Below are positions 1-6,317 of a stretch of DNA of 6,480 nt, piece after piece. Made by a program: the position numbers and the translations under genes. Numbering within the stretch: the first letter of the stretch is position 1; every line of letters starts with the position of its first letter. Where the stretch lies: NCBI GenBank assembly GCA_937876865.1, contig CALEFF010000079.1:1-6480 (forward strand). The letters are read 5' to 3'. This stretch comes from an uncultured Bacteroidales bacterium. Lineage in GTDB: Bacteria > Bacteroidota > Bacteroidia > Bacteroidales > P3. The notes beneath the pieces were generated by a model. It was not told where the DNA came from and did not search any database. It worked only from the letters and a program-made list of their open reading frames with translations.

Positions 1-201
1 AAAAGTACCCTGAGATACTTTTCTCTCGACCATGCCGAGTTTTTCAAGTTTTGCCAATGCGCTGCGGAGCGTGACTTTGCCGACACCCAACTGTTTGGAA
101 AACTCCAATTCTGTCGGGAAACGGTATCCCGGCGGATACTCTCCGCTTGAAATCTTTTCACTTAAAAAGTTGAAAATCAAATCTTTTTTCAGCGTTTCCA
201 T
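1..201 (-). CDS. GntR-family transcriptional regulator, N-terminal part (runs off left edge)
   Basis: Read on the minus strand from the ATG at 201-199, an open frame of 67 codons continues off the left edge without a stop. It is a typical GntR-type winged-helix DNA-binding domain. There is a first helix with the 'SGEYPPGYRFPTE' segment (residues 19-31), a helix-turn-helix over about residues 32-52 including 'LGVGKVTLRSAL', and a wing ending in 'VERKVSQGTF'. The effector-binding domain lies outside the window, so neither the ligand nor the GntR subfamily can be named. The gene is divergent from the oxidoreductase start at 403 and shares a dyad-rich intergenic region with it, the usual layout for a regulator controlling itself and its neighbour. 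GC is about 44%, well above the recA region. The family call is secure. The lineage is not: it reads more like Lentisphaerota or Bacillota DNA than the Bacteroidales genes to the right, but that is an impression. Confidence 0.86.
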   Translation of the reverse strand, partial: METLKKDLIFNFLSEKISSGEYPPGYRFPTELEFSKQLGVGKVTLRSALAKLEKLGMVERKVSQGTF

Positions 202-215
202 AGTGTGTTTCCCAA

Positions 216-281
216 TGATACTATATTGATTCTATCAACGATAATATACCCACGTTTGATATAATGTCAAGATAGTATCAA
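216..281. promoter_or_regulatory. Cluster of dyads, probable operator of the GntR regulator
   Basis: Three overlapping inverted repeats are visible. TGATACTAT (216-224) is matched by ATAGTATCA (272-280). TTGAT-TCT-ATCAA (226-238) is a perfect 5-3-5 dyad. TTGA...TCAA (256-270) overlaps the GntR -35 box. GntR proteins bind short palindromes as dimers and often regulate themselves, so these are plausible operator half-sites. Which dyad is bound cannot be decided from sequence. Confidence 0.4.
241..270 (-). promoter_or_regulatory. Candidate promoter of the GntR gene
   Basis: On the minus strand a perfect -35 box TTGACA (270-265) is followed after 16 bases by TATATT (248-243), or after 18 bases by TATTAT (246-241). 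This is a classic primary-sigma promoter of the Escherichia/Bacillus type, not the Bacteroidota TAnnTTTG type. The -10 box lies about 40-45 bases upstream of the GntR start codon. Confidence 0.5.
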
Positions 282-304
282 TTGAAATATCTGTAAAATA
301 AACC

Positions 305-346
305 CTCTTGTTCAAGAGTTTTCAGACTTGATTTTTTGTGTATAAT
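305..346 (+). promoter_or_regulatory. Candidate promoter of the oxidoreductase gene, with a dyad over its upstream part
   Basis: A perfect TATAAT (-10) lies at 341-346. The best -35 is TTTTCA (319-324, 4 of 6 matches) at 16-base spacing. Directly upstream, CTCTTG-TT-CAAGAG (305-318) is a perfect 6-bp dyad that abuts the -35, a typical operator position. The start codon at 403 is preceded by a TAAGGAA Shine-Dalgarno sequence (387-393). Confidence 0.45.
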
Positions 347-402
347 GGTGTATTTTAATACTAAACAATATACTAAACTTGAAAAATAAGGAACGATACA
401 GC

Positions 403-450
403 ATGTCTGTTATTTATGATGTTGCAGTCATCGGCGGCAGCCTTGGCGGC
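403..450 (+). pseudogene. FAD-dependent oxidoreductase, N-terminal fragment only (16 codons)
   Basis: From the ATG at 403 the frame reads MSVIYDVAVIGGSLGG. This is the first beta strand and glycine-rich dinucleotide-binding loop of a Rossmann-type FAD oxidoreductase; the GGSLGG form is one I associate with FAD_oxidored-like proteins. A Shine-Dalgarno sequence (TAAGGAA, 387-393) and a TATAAT promoter lie upstream, so this looks like a genuine gene start. Homology stops after residue 16, where the DNA changes to antisense coiled-coil sequence. The frame stays open by chance to 762, giving a 119-residue composite frame that is not a credible protein. An in-frame TTG at 379 is less likely as a start because it lies upstream of the Shine-Dalgarno sequence. 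Substrate is unknown. Confidence 0.55.
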
Positions 451-515
451 GGCCTCCTTCGCCCACCGCTCAGCTTCAGCCTTGGCAGCTGCCTCCTTCA
501 TTTCCTCAAATTCCA
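438..515. repeat. Two-copy 39-bp tandem repeat
   Basis: Copies begin at 438 and 477. Both open with CAGCCTTGGC and share GCCTCCTTC ten to thirteen bases further on, then diverge. The period of 39 bases is 13 codons and encodes repeated KEAAAKA segments on the minus strand. The left edge of copy 1 coincides with the break in the oxidoreductase fragment. Confidence 0.7.
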
Positions 516-522
516 AGTCCAT
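438..522 (-). pseudogene. Fragment of an Ala/Glu/Lys-rich coiled-coil coding sequence
   Basis: On the minus strand from the ATG at 522 the frame reads MDLEFEEMKEAAAKAEAERW, then AKEAAAKAAA. This is a highly helical, EAAAK-type charged heptad sequence like those in TolA/TonB-type linkers or long coiled-coil stalks. The same frame continues into the oxidoreductase region and ends at 373, but that tail has no matching character. GC is about 65% over 431-510, far above the flanks. No function can be assigned. Because it is antisense to the frame that spans 403-762, it is best read as an inserted or mis-joined piece of another gene. Confidence 0.45.
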
Positions 523-550
523 ATAATCGATAAAGATTATATTTGCATCG

Positions 551-582
551 TTAAATTCATTTCTTCGTTTTTAAATTCATTT
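551..582 (+). repeat. 12-bp direct repeat at the edge of the epimerase fragment
   Basis: TTAAATTCATTT occurs at 551-562 and again at 571-582, with starts 20 bases apart. The second copy is where recognisable epimerase sequence begins (Leu-Asn-Ser-Phe-Gly). It therefore marks the likely second junction in the left-end mosaic. Confidence 0.6.
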
Positions 583-762
583 GGCAATATGATTGGGAAG
601 CAGTTTACGCTTAATAAAGATAAGTATTCTATTCTTTCTGCTCGTAATTGGGATTGTGATATTGAAGACTTGAAAAAAGATTTGAATTATGCTCCTAAAT
701 ATGATTTAAAAAGAGGAATAGAAGAAACAATAAAATGGTATAAAAATGAAAAATGGTTATAA
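571..762 (+). pseudogene. NAD-dependent epimerase/dehydratase, C-terminal remnant
   Basis: About 63 codons encode the C-terminal tail of an extended short-chain dehydrogenase/reductase of the nucleotide-sugar epimerase type. Visible family features are 'LNKDKY', 'RNWDCD', 'DLNYAPKYDLKRGIEETIKWY' and a final 'KWL'. The Rossmann nucleotide-binding domain with its GxxGxxG motif and the catalytic YxxxK are absent: everything before about the last fifth of a usual ~320-residue protein is missing. The stop (760-762) lies one base before the thioredoxin start, so in the source genome the intact gene was probably upstream of and co-transcribed with the thioredoxin gene. Base composition matches the genes to its right. 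Its 5' loss coincides with a 12-bp direct repeat. The remnant has no credible start of its own and is unlikely to make an active product. Confidence 0.72.
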
Positions 763-763
763 T

Positions 764-1228
764 ATGAGATTAAAAAGTTTTAGTATTCTATTAGTATTTT
801 CACTTCTTCTTTTGTTTTCTTGTGGAGAAAAACAGAATTCAAAAATAGGAAAAAAACAAGTGGTAGATAGTTCAAAGGTAATAGAAATTGACACTAAGTA
901 TTTTATTGATGATATTGCAAAAATAGATGGAGATTCTTTAACTTATATTGGCGATAAGCCTGCAATAGTTGATTTTTATGCTTCTTGGTGTGGCCCTTGT
1001 AAGATGCTTTCGCCTATAATGGAGAAATTGTCAAAAAAATATGAAGGTAAAGTTAATTTTTACAAAATAGATGTAGATAAATCTTCGGATTTAGCAAATA
1101 CATTAAATATTAAGGCAATTCCTACTTTGATATTCTTCAAGGATTCTTCGTCTTCTGCTATTATTATGGAGGGATTTATGTCCGAAACAGAATTAGAATA
1201 TAACATAAGTAGTTATTTATTGAAATAA
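764..1228 (+). CDS. Thioredoxin-fold lipoprotein (periplasmic thiol-disulfide oxidoreductase)
   Basis: A protein of 154 residues. Residues 1-19 form a lipoprotein signal peptide: Arg2/Lys4, a hydrophobic core at 6-18, then LFSC with Cys20 as the lipidation site. A polar linker (21-65) leads to a thioredoxin domain with the redox motif WCGPC (Trp75, Cys76-Cys79), the 'KIDVDK' strand (101-106) and the cis-proline motif IPT (Pro120). It should catalyse dithiol-disulfide exchange while anchored to a membrane and facing the periplasm. The partner reductase is unknown. No acidic cluster follows the Cys, so surface export is not indicated. I chose the ATG at 764 over the in-frame ATG at 746 because 764 puts the basic residues at the very start of the signal peptide and leaves one base after the upstream stop, whereas 746 overlaps it. 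The gene is followed 40 bases later by recA. Fold and active site are certain; physiological role is inferred. Confidence 0.92.
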   Translation: MRLKSFSILLVFSLLLLFSCGEKQNSKIGKKQVVDSSKVIEIDTKYFIDDIAKIDGDSLTYIGDKPAIVDFYASWCGPCKMLSPIMEKLSKKYEGKVNFYKIDVDKSSDLANTLNIKAIPTLIFFKDSSSSAIIMEGFMSETELEYNISSYLLK

Positions 1229-1234
1229 AAGTAT

Positions 1235-1242
1235 TATTTTTG
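1235..1242 (+). promoter_or_regulatory. Candidate Bacteroidota-type -7 box upstream of recA
   Basis: TATTTTTG matches the Bacteroidota -7 consensus TAnnTTTG exactly and lies 26 bases before the recA ATG, giving a leader of about 20 bases. No clear TTTG -33 element is found at the expected 19-21 base spacing, so the promoter is incomplete by consensus. The stretch AAAAAGAAAAAAG (1253-1265) before the start is A-rich and lacks a Shine-Dalgarno core, as is usual in Bacteroidota. Confidence 0.42.
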
Positions 1243-1268
1243 TACATTTATTAAAAAGAAAAAAGTCT

Positions 1269-2291
1269 ATGGCAAAGCAACAAGATATATCAGCAGAGAA
1301 GTTAGAAAAATTAAAAGTACTTCAAGCAGCGGTTTCAAAGATTGAAAAGAATTATGGTAAAGGTTCCATAATGAAATTAGGTGATAAAGCAGTAGAAGAT
1401 ATAGAAACAATACCTACGGGCTCTATTTCATTGGATTCAGCCTTAGGAGTGGGAGGCTTTCCAAAAGGAAGAATAATAGAAATCTATGGACCAGAATCCT
1501 CAGGTAAGACAACATTAGCAATACACGCAATAGCAGAAAGTCAAAAGCAAGGAGGACTTGCAGCATTTATAGATGCAGAACACGCTTTTGATAGTTCTTA
1601 CGCAAAAAAATTAGGAGTAGATGTAGATAATCTTTATATTTCTCAACCCGATAATGGAGAGCAAGCATTAGAAATAGCAGAAAACTTAATTAGTTCAGGA
1701 GCAGTAGATGTTATTGTAATAGATTCCGTTGCTGCTCTTACACCTAAGAGTGAGATTGATGGAGAAATGGGTGATAGTAAAATGGGATTACACGCTCGTT
1801 TAATGAGTCAAGCCCTTAGAAAGATGACTGCAACAATTAGTAAAACGAAATGTTGTTGTATTTTCATCAATCAATTAAGAGATAAAATAGGAGTGATGTT
1901 TGGCTCGCCGGAAACAACAACAGGAGGAAACGCTTTGAAGTTTTATTCTTCAATAAGAATTGATATAAGAAGAATACAAGCAATAAAAGAAGGAGATACC
2001 AATATTGGAAATAGAGTTAGAGTAAAGATTGTAAAGAATAAAGTTGCTCCTCCTTTCCGTCAAGTTGAATTTGATTTGTTATTTGGACAAGGAATAAGCA
2101 AAATAGGGGAGATCGTAGATATTGGAGTTGAGGCAGAAGTGTTAAAGAAAAGCGGATCTTGGTTTAGCTATGGAGAAACAAAACTTGGGCAAGGGAGAGA
2201 AGCAGTTAAGCAACTTTTATTAGACAATCCAGAATTGCAAGAAGAGATTGAAACAAAGATTCGTCAATATCTAAAAGATAAAACAGAATAA
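1269..2291 (+). CDS. recA: Recombinase A
   Basis: A full-length RecA of 340 residues. It catalyses ATP-dependent homologous pairing and strand exchange, and normally promotes LexA-type self-cleavage where a LexA exists. The N-terminal oligomerisation helix contains 'KIEKNYGKGSIMKLG' (24-38). Walker A is GPESSGKT (74-81). The catalytic glutamate is in 'DAEHAFD' (Glu104). Walker B is 'VIVIDSVAAL'. The L2 DNA-binding loop is 'IGVMFGSPETTTGGN', and the C-terminal domain carries 'KKSGSWFSYGETKLGQGRE'. The end 'RQYLKDKTE' lacks the long acidic tail of the E. coli protein. Three consecutive cysteines (195-197) in the strand before 'IFINQLR' are unusual but lie in a variable stretch. The overall sequence is clearly of the Bacteroidota type. 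nadE starts 21 bases downstream with no promoter or terminator between. No SOS box could be recognised upstream. Confidence 0.99.
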   Translation: MAKQQDISAEKLEKLKVLQAAVSKIEKNYGKGSIMKLGDKAVEDIETIPTGSISLDSALGVGGFPKGRIIEIYGPESSGKTTLAIHAIAESQKQGGLAAFIDAEHAFDSSYAKKLGVDVDNLYISQPDNGEQALEIAENLISSGAVDVIVIDSVAALTPKSEIDGEMGDSKMGLHARLMSQALRKMTATISKTKCCCIFINQLRDKIGVMFGSPETTTGGNALKFYSSIRIDIRRIQAIKEGDTNIGNRVRVKIVKNKVAPPFRQVEFDLLFGQGISKIGEIVDIGVEAEVLKKSGSWFSYGETKLGQGREAVKQLLLDNPELQEEIETKIRQYLKDKTE

Positions 2292-2312
2292 AAAACTCTC
2301 AAACTCTTTAAG

Positions 2313-3848
2313 ATGAAAGTAACAATTTCGCAAATCAATCCGAAAACTTTAGATTTTGAATATAATTTTAATCTAATTCAGGAAAAAGTCAAAGAATCAG
2401 ATGTAGATTCCTTGATAATTTTTCCTGAATTATCATTAAGTGGCTCTCCGCTTTACGATTCTATATCATATAATGACACACATAACAAAAGCATTCAATA
2501 TGCTGATAAATTATCAGAACTAAAAAAAGACTTTATTTTTGGACTTCCAATCAATCAAAACGGAGAAATTCTAAACGCACTTGCTTTTATAGAAAACGGA
2601 GAATTAAAAGCAATATCCACAAAAAAGAATTTAAACAGATTTGACAAAGGATTCTTTTCGGGAGAGGGCTTTTGCACAATAGAATACAAAAAACAAACAA
2701 TAGCATTTGGCTTTTTAGAAGATTTAGATGATTATTTAAAAAAGCAAGACAAAGCAGATTTGATTCTTTGTAGCTCAAACATACTTTTTACTCCTGAAAC
2801 GCAAAAAGAACTTTTAACTTCGCTTCAACCAAAGATAAGAAAAGCAAAAACACCTATTGTATTAGTAAATAGATGTGGTGCAGAAGCAAGTTATATCTTT
2901 AATGGAAGTAGTTTCTTTATGCTTTCAAATGGAGATTTGTCAAAAGAATTACCTTTATTTGAAGAATCATCATTGCAAATTGACACACAAAAAACAGAAA
3001 AATATACACAATCGCCTCTTTGTAGAATAGAAAAAATGTATCATGCGGCAGTTCTTGGAATAAAAGACTACTTTCGCAAAAACAATATAAAGAAAGCCTT
3101 ATTAGGACTCTCAGGAGGAATAGACTCTGCTTTGGTTGTAGTGCTTGCAGTAGAAGCCTTAGGAAAAGAAAACGTTATAGGAGTATTGTTACCAAGTGAA
3201 TACTCTACCTCTCACAGCATAACAGATGCAAAAGCGAGTGCAGAAAATTTAGGAATAGAATACTACACAATTCCAATCAAAGAAACATTTACCTCGGCTT
3301 TAACAGCCCTTTCGCCAATCTTTGAAGGGAAAGAACCAAATGTAGCAGAAGAAAATCTGCAATCAAGAATTAGAGGTATAATTTTAATGGGAATAGCCAA
3401 TAAAATAGGAGCAGCCCTTTTGAATACCACAAATAAAAGTGAACTTTCAGTAGGATATGGCACTCTTTATGGCGATACAAATGGAGCAATAGGGGCATTA
3501 GGCGATATTTTAAAGACAGATGTTTGGGAAATGTCTCGTTGGATAAATCGAAACGAAGAAATAATTCCTCAAAACTCTATAATAAAAGCACCATCAGCCG
3601 AATTACGACCAGATCAAAAAGACACAGATTCATTACCTGACTATGATATTTTAGATAAAGTTCTTTTCTTGCATTTAGAACAAAGACTAAGCAGAGAGGA
3701 AATAATAAATCAAGGCTTTGAATCAAATATAGTAGATAAAATATTAAGATTAGTAAAAATAAATGAGTGGAAACGCCATCAAGTAGCCCCACTATTAAGA
3801 ATGTCAAATAGTGCATTAGGAATAGAAAGAATAATGCCAATATCATAA
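2313..3848 (+). CDS. nadE: NAD+ synthase with N-terminal nitrilase-like domain lacking its catalytic cysteine
   Basis: A 511-residue two-domain protein of the glutamine-dependent NadE architecture, which makes NAD+ from deamido-NAD, ATP and ammonia in the last step of NAD synthesis. The synthase domain (about 240-511) is intact: PP-loop SGGIDS (267-272), 'EENLQSRIRGIILMGIANK', 'NKSELSVGYGTLYGDTNG' and 'PSAELRPDQKDTDSLPDYDILD'. The N-terminal domain (1 to about 215) has a nitrilase-type glutaminase fold. It keeps Glu39 in 'FPELSLSG' and a lysine at 104/105 in 'TKKNL'. The usual 'ICED' nucleophile motif reads 'FLED', with Leu135 (codon TTA, 2715-2717) at the cysteine position. The usual SASPF and FDG motifs are also degraded (FDG reads 'FNGSS'). 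Glutamine hydrolysis is therefore probably lost and the enzyme may depend on free ammonia. It is somewhat shorter than the ~540-residue members of this architecture that I recall. It lies 21 bases after recA and 10 before purF, so it is probably co-transcribed with both. Confidence 0.94.
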   Translation: MKVTISQINPKTLDFEYNFNLIQEKVKESDVDSLIIFPELSLSGSPLYDSISYNDTHNKSIQYADKLSELKKDFIFGLPINQNGEILNALAFIENGELKAISTKKNLNRFDKGFFSGEGFCTIEYKKQTIAFGFLEDLDDYLKKQDKADLILCSSNILFTPETQKELLTSLQPKIRKAKTPIVLVNRCGAEASYIFNGSSFFMLSNGDLSKELPLFEESSLQIDTQKTEKYTQSPLCRIEKMYHAAVLGIKDYFRKNNIKKALLGLSGGIDSALVVVLAVEALGKENVIGVLLPSEYSTSHSITDAKASAENLGIEYYTIPIKETFTSALTALSPIFEGKEPNVAEENLQSRIRGIILMGIANKIGAALLNTTNKSELSVGYGTLYGDTNGAIGALGDILKTDVWEMSRWINRNEEIIPQNSIIKAPSAELRPDQKDTDSLPDYDILDKVLFLHLEQRLSREEIINQGFESNIVDKILRLVKINEWKRHQVAPLLRMSNSALGIERIMPIS

Positions 3849-3858
3849 TATAAAGAAT

Positions 3859-5763
3859 ATGAGCGACCAAATCAAACACGAATGTGGAATAGCAATGTTA
3901 AGATTGCTAAAACCATTAGAATATTACCAAGAAAAGTATGGAAACACTTGGGCATTAAACAGAATGTATCTCCTTATGGAGAAACAACACAATAGAGGAC
4001 AAGATGGAGCAGGTCTTGCAAACATTAAGTTTGATACAAAGCCAGGAGAACAATATATAAACATAACAAAATCCAATACCTCTACGCCTATACAAGATAT
4101 ATTTGCAGAAGCGTTTAAGGATATGAAGAATCTTAAACTTTCTCACCCAGAAGAGGCAAAGGATATAAATTGGTTAAAAAATAATGCAAGGTTTACAGGA
4201 GAACTTTTCTTAGGACACTTACGCTATGGAACGTTTGGAAAAGACGAAATAGACAATCTTCACCCTTTTCTAAGAGAAAACAACTGGAAAACACGTAATC
4301 TTGTTCTTGCAGGCAACTTTAATTTGACTAATATTGATGAAATGTTAGACAAACTCATAAGTTTGGGACAACACCCTGTAAAAGTAGCCGACACAGCCAT
4401 AGTATTAGAGAAAATAGGCAAGTTTTTAGACAGAGAAGTCGAAAGAATATTCCGAAAATACAAAGATGAAAGAGTACTTACTAACGTAGAAATTTCTGAG
4501 AAAATAGCAGAAGAATTAGATATAAAAACAATTCTTACCTCTTCTGCAAAGAAATGGGACGGCGGATACGTAATGGCAGGAATGATAGGACACGGAGACG
4601 CTTTTGTTTTAAGAGATGAAAACGGAATAAGACCATGTTTCTATTATGTAGATGAGGAAATAGCCGTTGTAGCCTCAGAACGTCCTGTGATAATGACGAC
4701 TTTTAACAAACCTCTCACAGCAATAAAAGAATTACCAGCAGGACACGCAATCATAATCAAAAGAAATGGCGAAATAAGCATAGAATGCTGCAAAGAACCT
4801 AAAAAAGCACCAAAACAATGCTCTTTTGAACGCATTTATTTCTCACGAGGAACCGATGCAGACATCTATAAAGAAAGAAAAATGCTTGGAAGACTAATCC
4901 TACCAAAAGTATTAAAAGCAATAAACAACGACATAAAGAACACAGTCATTTCTTACATACCAAATACTGCCTCAGTAGCCTTTCAAGGTATGGCAGAAGC
5001 CTTTGCAGAGCACGCCGACAAACTACGAATAGAAGAAATACTTGCAAATAAAGAGAACTTAACAGAAGAAAAGTTAAAAGAAATCTTCTCAATCAAGACA
5101 AGAAGAGAATACATAGCAGTAAAAGACGTAAAACTACGTACATTCATCACACGCGATAGCGAAAGAGATGATATGGTAGCACATGTTTACGATGTAACTT
5201 ACGGACAAGTCAAAGAATATGTAGATAATCTTGTAGTAATTGACGATAGCATTGTAAGGGGAACAACACTTAAACAATCAATTCTAAGAATCCTTGACCG
5301 TTTAGGGCCAAAGAAAATAGTTGTTGCTTCATCTGCACCACAAATTCGTTACCCTGACTGCTACGGAATCGATATGTCAAGACTAAATGAGTTTATAGCC
5401 TTCAACGCAACCATAGAGTTGTTGAAAGAAACCAATCAAGCACATATCATAGAAGAGGTTTATCGCAAGTGTAAAGCACAAGAAAATCTTCCAAAAGAAG
5501 AAATCGTGAACTATGTTAAAGAAATCTACGCTCCATTTACCGATGACCAAATCACAACAAAGATTACGCAAATGCTAACTCCTGATGATGCAAATGCAGA
5601 AGTAGAAATAATTTTCAATACCATAGAATCGCTTCACGAAGCCTGCCCAAATAACACAGGCGATTGGTACTTTACAGGCGATTATCCAACCGCTGGCGGA
5701 AATAAAGTAGTAAATAAAGCCTTTATTAACTACTACGAAGGAAATAATAAAAGAGCTTATTAA
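3859..5763 (+). CDS. purF: Amidophosphoribosyltransferase, long Bacteroidota form
   Basis: A 634-residue enzyme that transfers ammonia from glutamine to PRPP to form phosphoribosylamine, the committed step of purine synthesis. The glutaminase domain begins with Cys9 in 'HECGIA'. By analogy with Bacillus PurF, the first eight residues would be a propeptide removed to expose the nucleophile. Next come RGQDGAG (46-52), GHLRYGTFG (119-127, Arg122) and 'AGNFNLTN' (151-158) in place of the usual HNGN motif, a substitution I associate with this long form. The phosphoribosyltransferase half has 'ERIYFSRGTDADIYKERKMLG' (324-344) and the PRPP loop VVIDDSIVRGTT (459-470). The C-terminus 'HEACPNNTGDWYFTGDYPTAGG' is characteristic of the long Bacteroidota proteins. 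Usual PurF is about 470-510 residues. Some Bacteroidota carry two paralogs, so this may not be the only PurF. It starts 10 bases after nadE and ends the operon before a strong terminator. Confidence 0.93.
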   Translation: MSDQIKHECGIAMLRLLKPLEYYQEKYGNTWALNRMYLLMEKQHNRGQDGAGLANIKFDTKPGEQYINITKSNTSTPIQDIFAEAFKDMKNLKLSHPEEAKDINWLKNNARFTGELFLGHLRYGTFGKDEIDNLHPFLRENNWKTRNLVLAGNFNLTNIDEMLDKLISLGQHPVKVADTAIVLEKIGKFLDREVERIFRKYKDERVLTNVEISEKIAEELDIKTILTSSAKKWDGGYVMAGMIGHGDAFVLRDENGIRPCFYYVDEEIAVVASERPVIMTTFNKPLTAIKELPAGHAIIIKRNGEISIECCKEPKKAPKQCSFERIYFSRGTDADIYKERKMLGRLILPKVLKAINNDIKNTVISYIPNTASVAFQGMAEAFAEHADKLRIEEILANKENLTEEKLKEIFSIKTRREYIAVKDVKLRTFITRDSERDDMVAHVYDVTYGQVKEYVDNLVVIDDSIVRGTTLKQSILRILDRLGPKKIVVASSAPQIRYPDCYGIDMSRLNEFIAFNATIELLKETNQAHIIEEVYRKCKAQENLPKEEIVNYVKEIYAPFTDDQITTKITQMLTPDDANAEVEIIFNTIESLHEACPNNTGDWYFTGDYPTAGGNKVVNKAFINYYEGNNKRAY

Positions 5764-5787
5764 AATAAAAGCAAAGAAATAAAAAAC

Positions 5788-5838
5788 AAAACGCTCGTTT
5801 GTCAAAATAAAACAAAGACTCACGAGCGTTTTTTGTTT
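5788..5838 (+). terminator. Intrinsic terminator after purF
   Basis: AAAACGCTCGT (5788-5798) pairs with ACGAGCGTTTT (5822-5832) to give an 11-bp stem. A further GTC/GAC pairing (5801-5803 with 5817-5819) lies inside a small internal loop, leaving an AT-rich apical loop. Six T follow (5829-5834), then GTTT. The left flank is A-rich (5781-5790), so the hairpin could also stop transcription arriving on the minus strand. It starts 24 bases after the purF stop. Confidence 0.88.
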
Positions 5839-5870
5839 GAGTTGGTTTTTAATTGTTAGCTTTTTAGTCA

Positions 5871-5912
5871 ATTAAACAAACGTTCGAACACACAAAAGCA
5901 AGTCGAACGCTT
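5871..5912 (-). terminator. Intrinsic terminator of the DUF4190-like gene
   Basis: On the minus strand AAGCGTTCGA (5912-5903) pairs with TCGAACGTTT (5887-5878), a 10-bp stem with one G-T wobble and a 15-base loop. A T-rich tract TTTGTTTAATT (5881 down to 5871) follows. It lies about 27 bases after the stop of the minus-strand gene and faces the purF terminator, as expected for convergent units. Confidence 0.7.
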
Positions 5913-5939
5913 ATTTCTTCTTGTTTTAGTGTTTAAATA

Positions 5940-6236
5940 CTAAAAAATACTTGCGAGAACACTTGCAAGAACTATTAGTAAAATCAAGCCTAAACAAGAT
6001 ATTATCAATCCTGCTATTGCTAATCCTTTTGGTTTTCTGAATATACCAACAAGTGATAATATAAGTCCTAAAGCCCATAAGATCCAATTAAGACCTGGTG
6101 TCCACGAAAAGAAAAGTGCACACAATGCAAGAACGAATCCTGCAATTCCAACACCATTTGATTTTTTTTCTACTTGATTAACGATAACCGTTGTTCTGTC
6201 ATTTTGATTTTGTAATCCGTTGTTGTTGTTTTCCAT
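5940..6236 (-). CDS. Small membrane protein with DUF4190-like domain
   Basis: A 98-residue protein. Residues 1-27 are polar and Asn/Gln-rich (MENNNN..., then 'TTVIVNQVEKKSNG') and should lie outside the bilayer. Three hydrophobic segments follow at about 28-45, 50-66 and 71-97. The motif pattern 'GIAGFVLALCALFF', 'LGLILSLVGIFRKPKGLAIAGLIIS' is that of the DUF4190 family: a Gly-rich helix, then Lys/Pro-Lys-Gly-Leu-Ala-Ile-Ala-Gly opening the last helix. No catalytic residues are visible and the function of the family is unknown to me. The ATG at 6236 is preferred to the in-frame one at 6278, because the extra 14 residues are basic and unlike the family start and because the sequence before 6236 is A/T-rich as in other Bacteroidota starts. 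A near-match to the -7 box (TAATTTTA, 6257-6250) has poor -33 spacing, so its own promoter is uncertain. It is convergent with purF and lies downstream of the structured RNA at 6318-6463. Confidence 0.82.
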   Translation of the reverse strand: MENNNNGLQNQNDRTTVIVNQVEKKSNGVGIAGFVLALCALFFSWTPGLNWILWALGLILSLVGIFRKPKGLAIAGLIISCLGLILLIVLASVLASIF

Positions 6237-6317
6237 CTTAAATATTTTTTTAAAATTATTACTTTGCCCAAGTCCCAAATGGCGATTACTTAATTTCTTT
6301 CTTTGACTTCAAGGCAT

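Noticed and set aside
32..229. Plus-strand 65-codon frame at the left edge
   Set aside because: It is antisense to the clearly recognisable GntR winged helix.
305..318. CTCTTG-TT-CAAGAG followed by TTTT as an intrinsic terminator
   Set aside because: The stem is short with a tiny loop, no plus-strand gene lies upstream, and it sits against a candidate -35, so an operator is more likely.
379..762. Single 127-codon protein from the TTG at 379
   Set aside because: The frame spans three pieces of unrelated origin, one of them antisense coding, and is open only by chance.
3577..3879. Minus-strand 100-codon hydrophobic frame
   Set aside because: It is antisense to the conserved C-terminus of NadE and has no family features; the Leu/Ile-rich content comes from the AT-rich complement.
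5575..5871. Minus-strand 98-codon hydrophobic frame
   Set aside because: It overlaps the conserved PurF C-terminus and both arms of the purF terminator, so it is a shadow frame.
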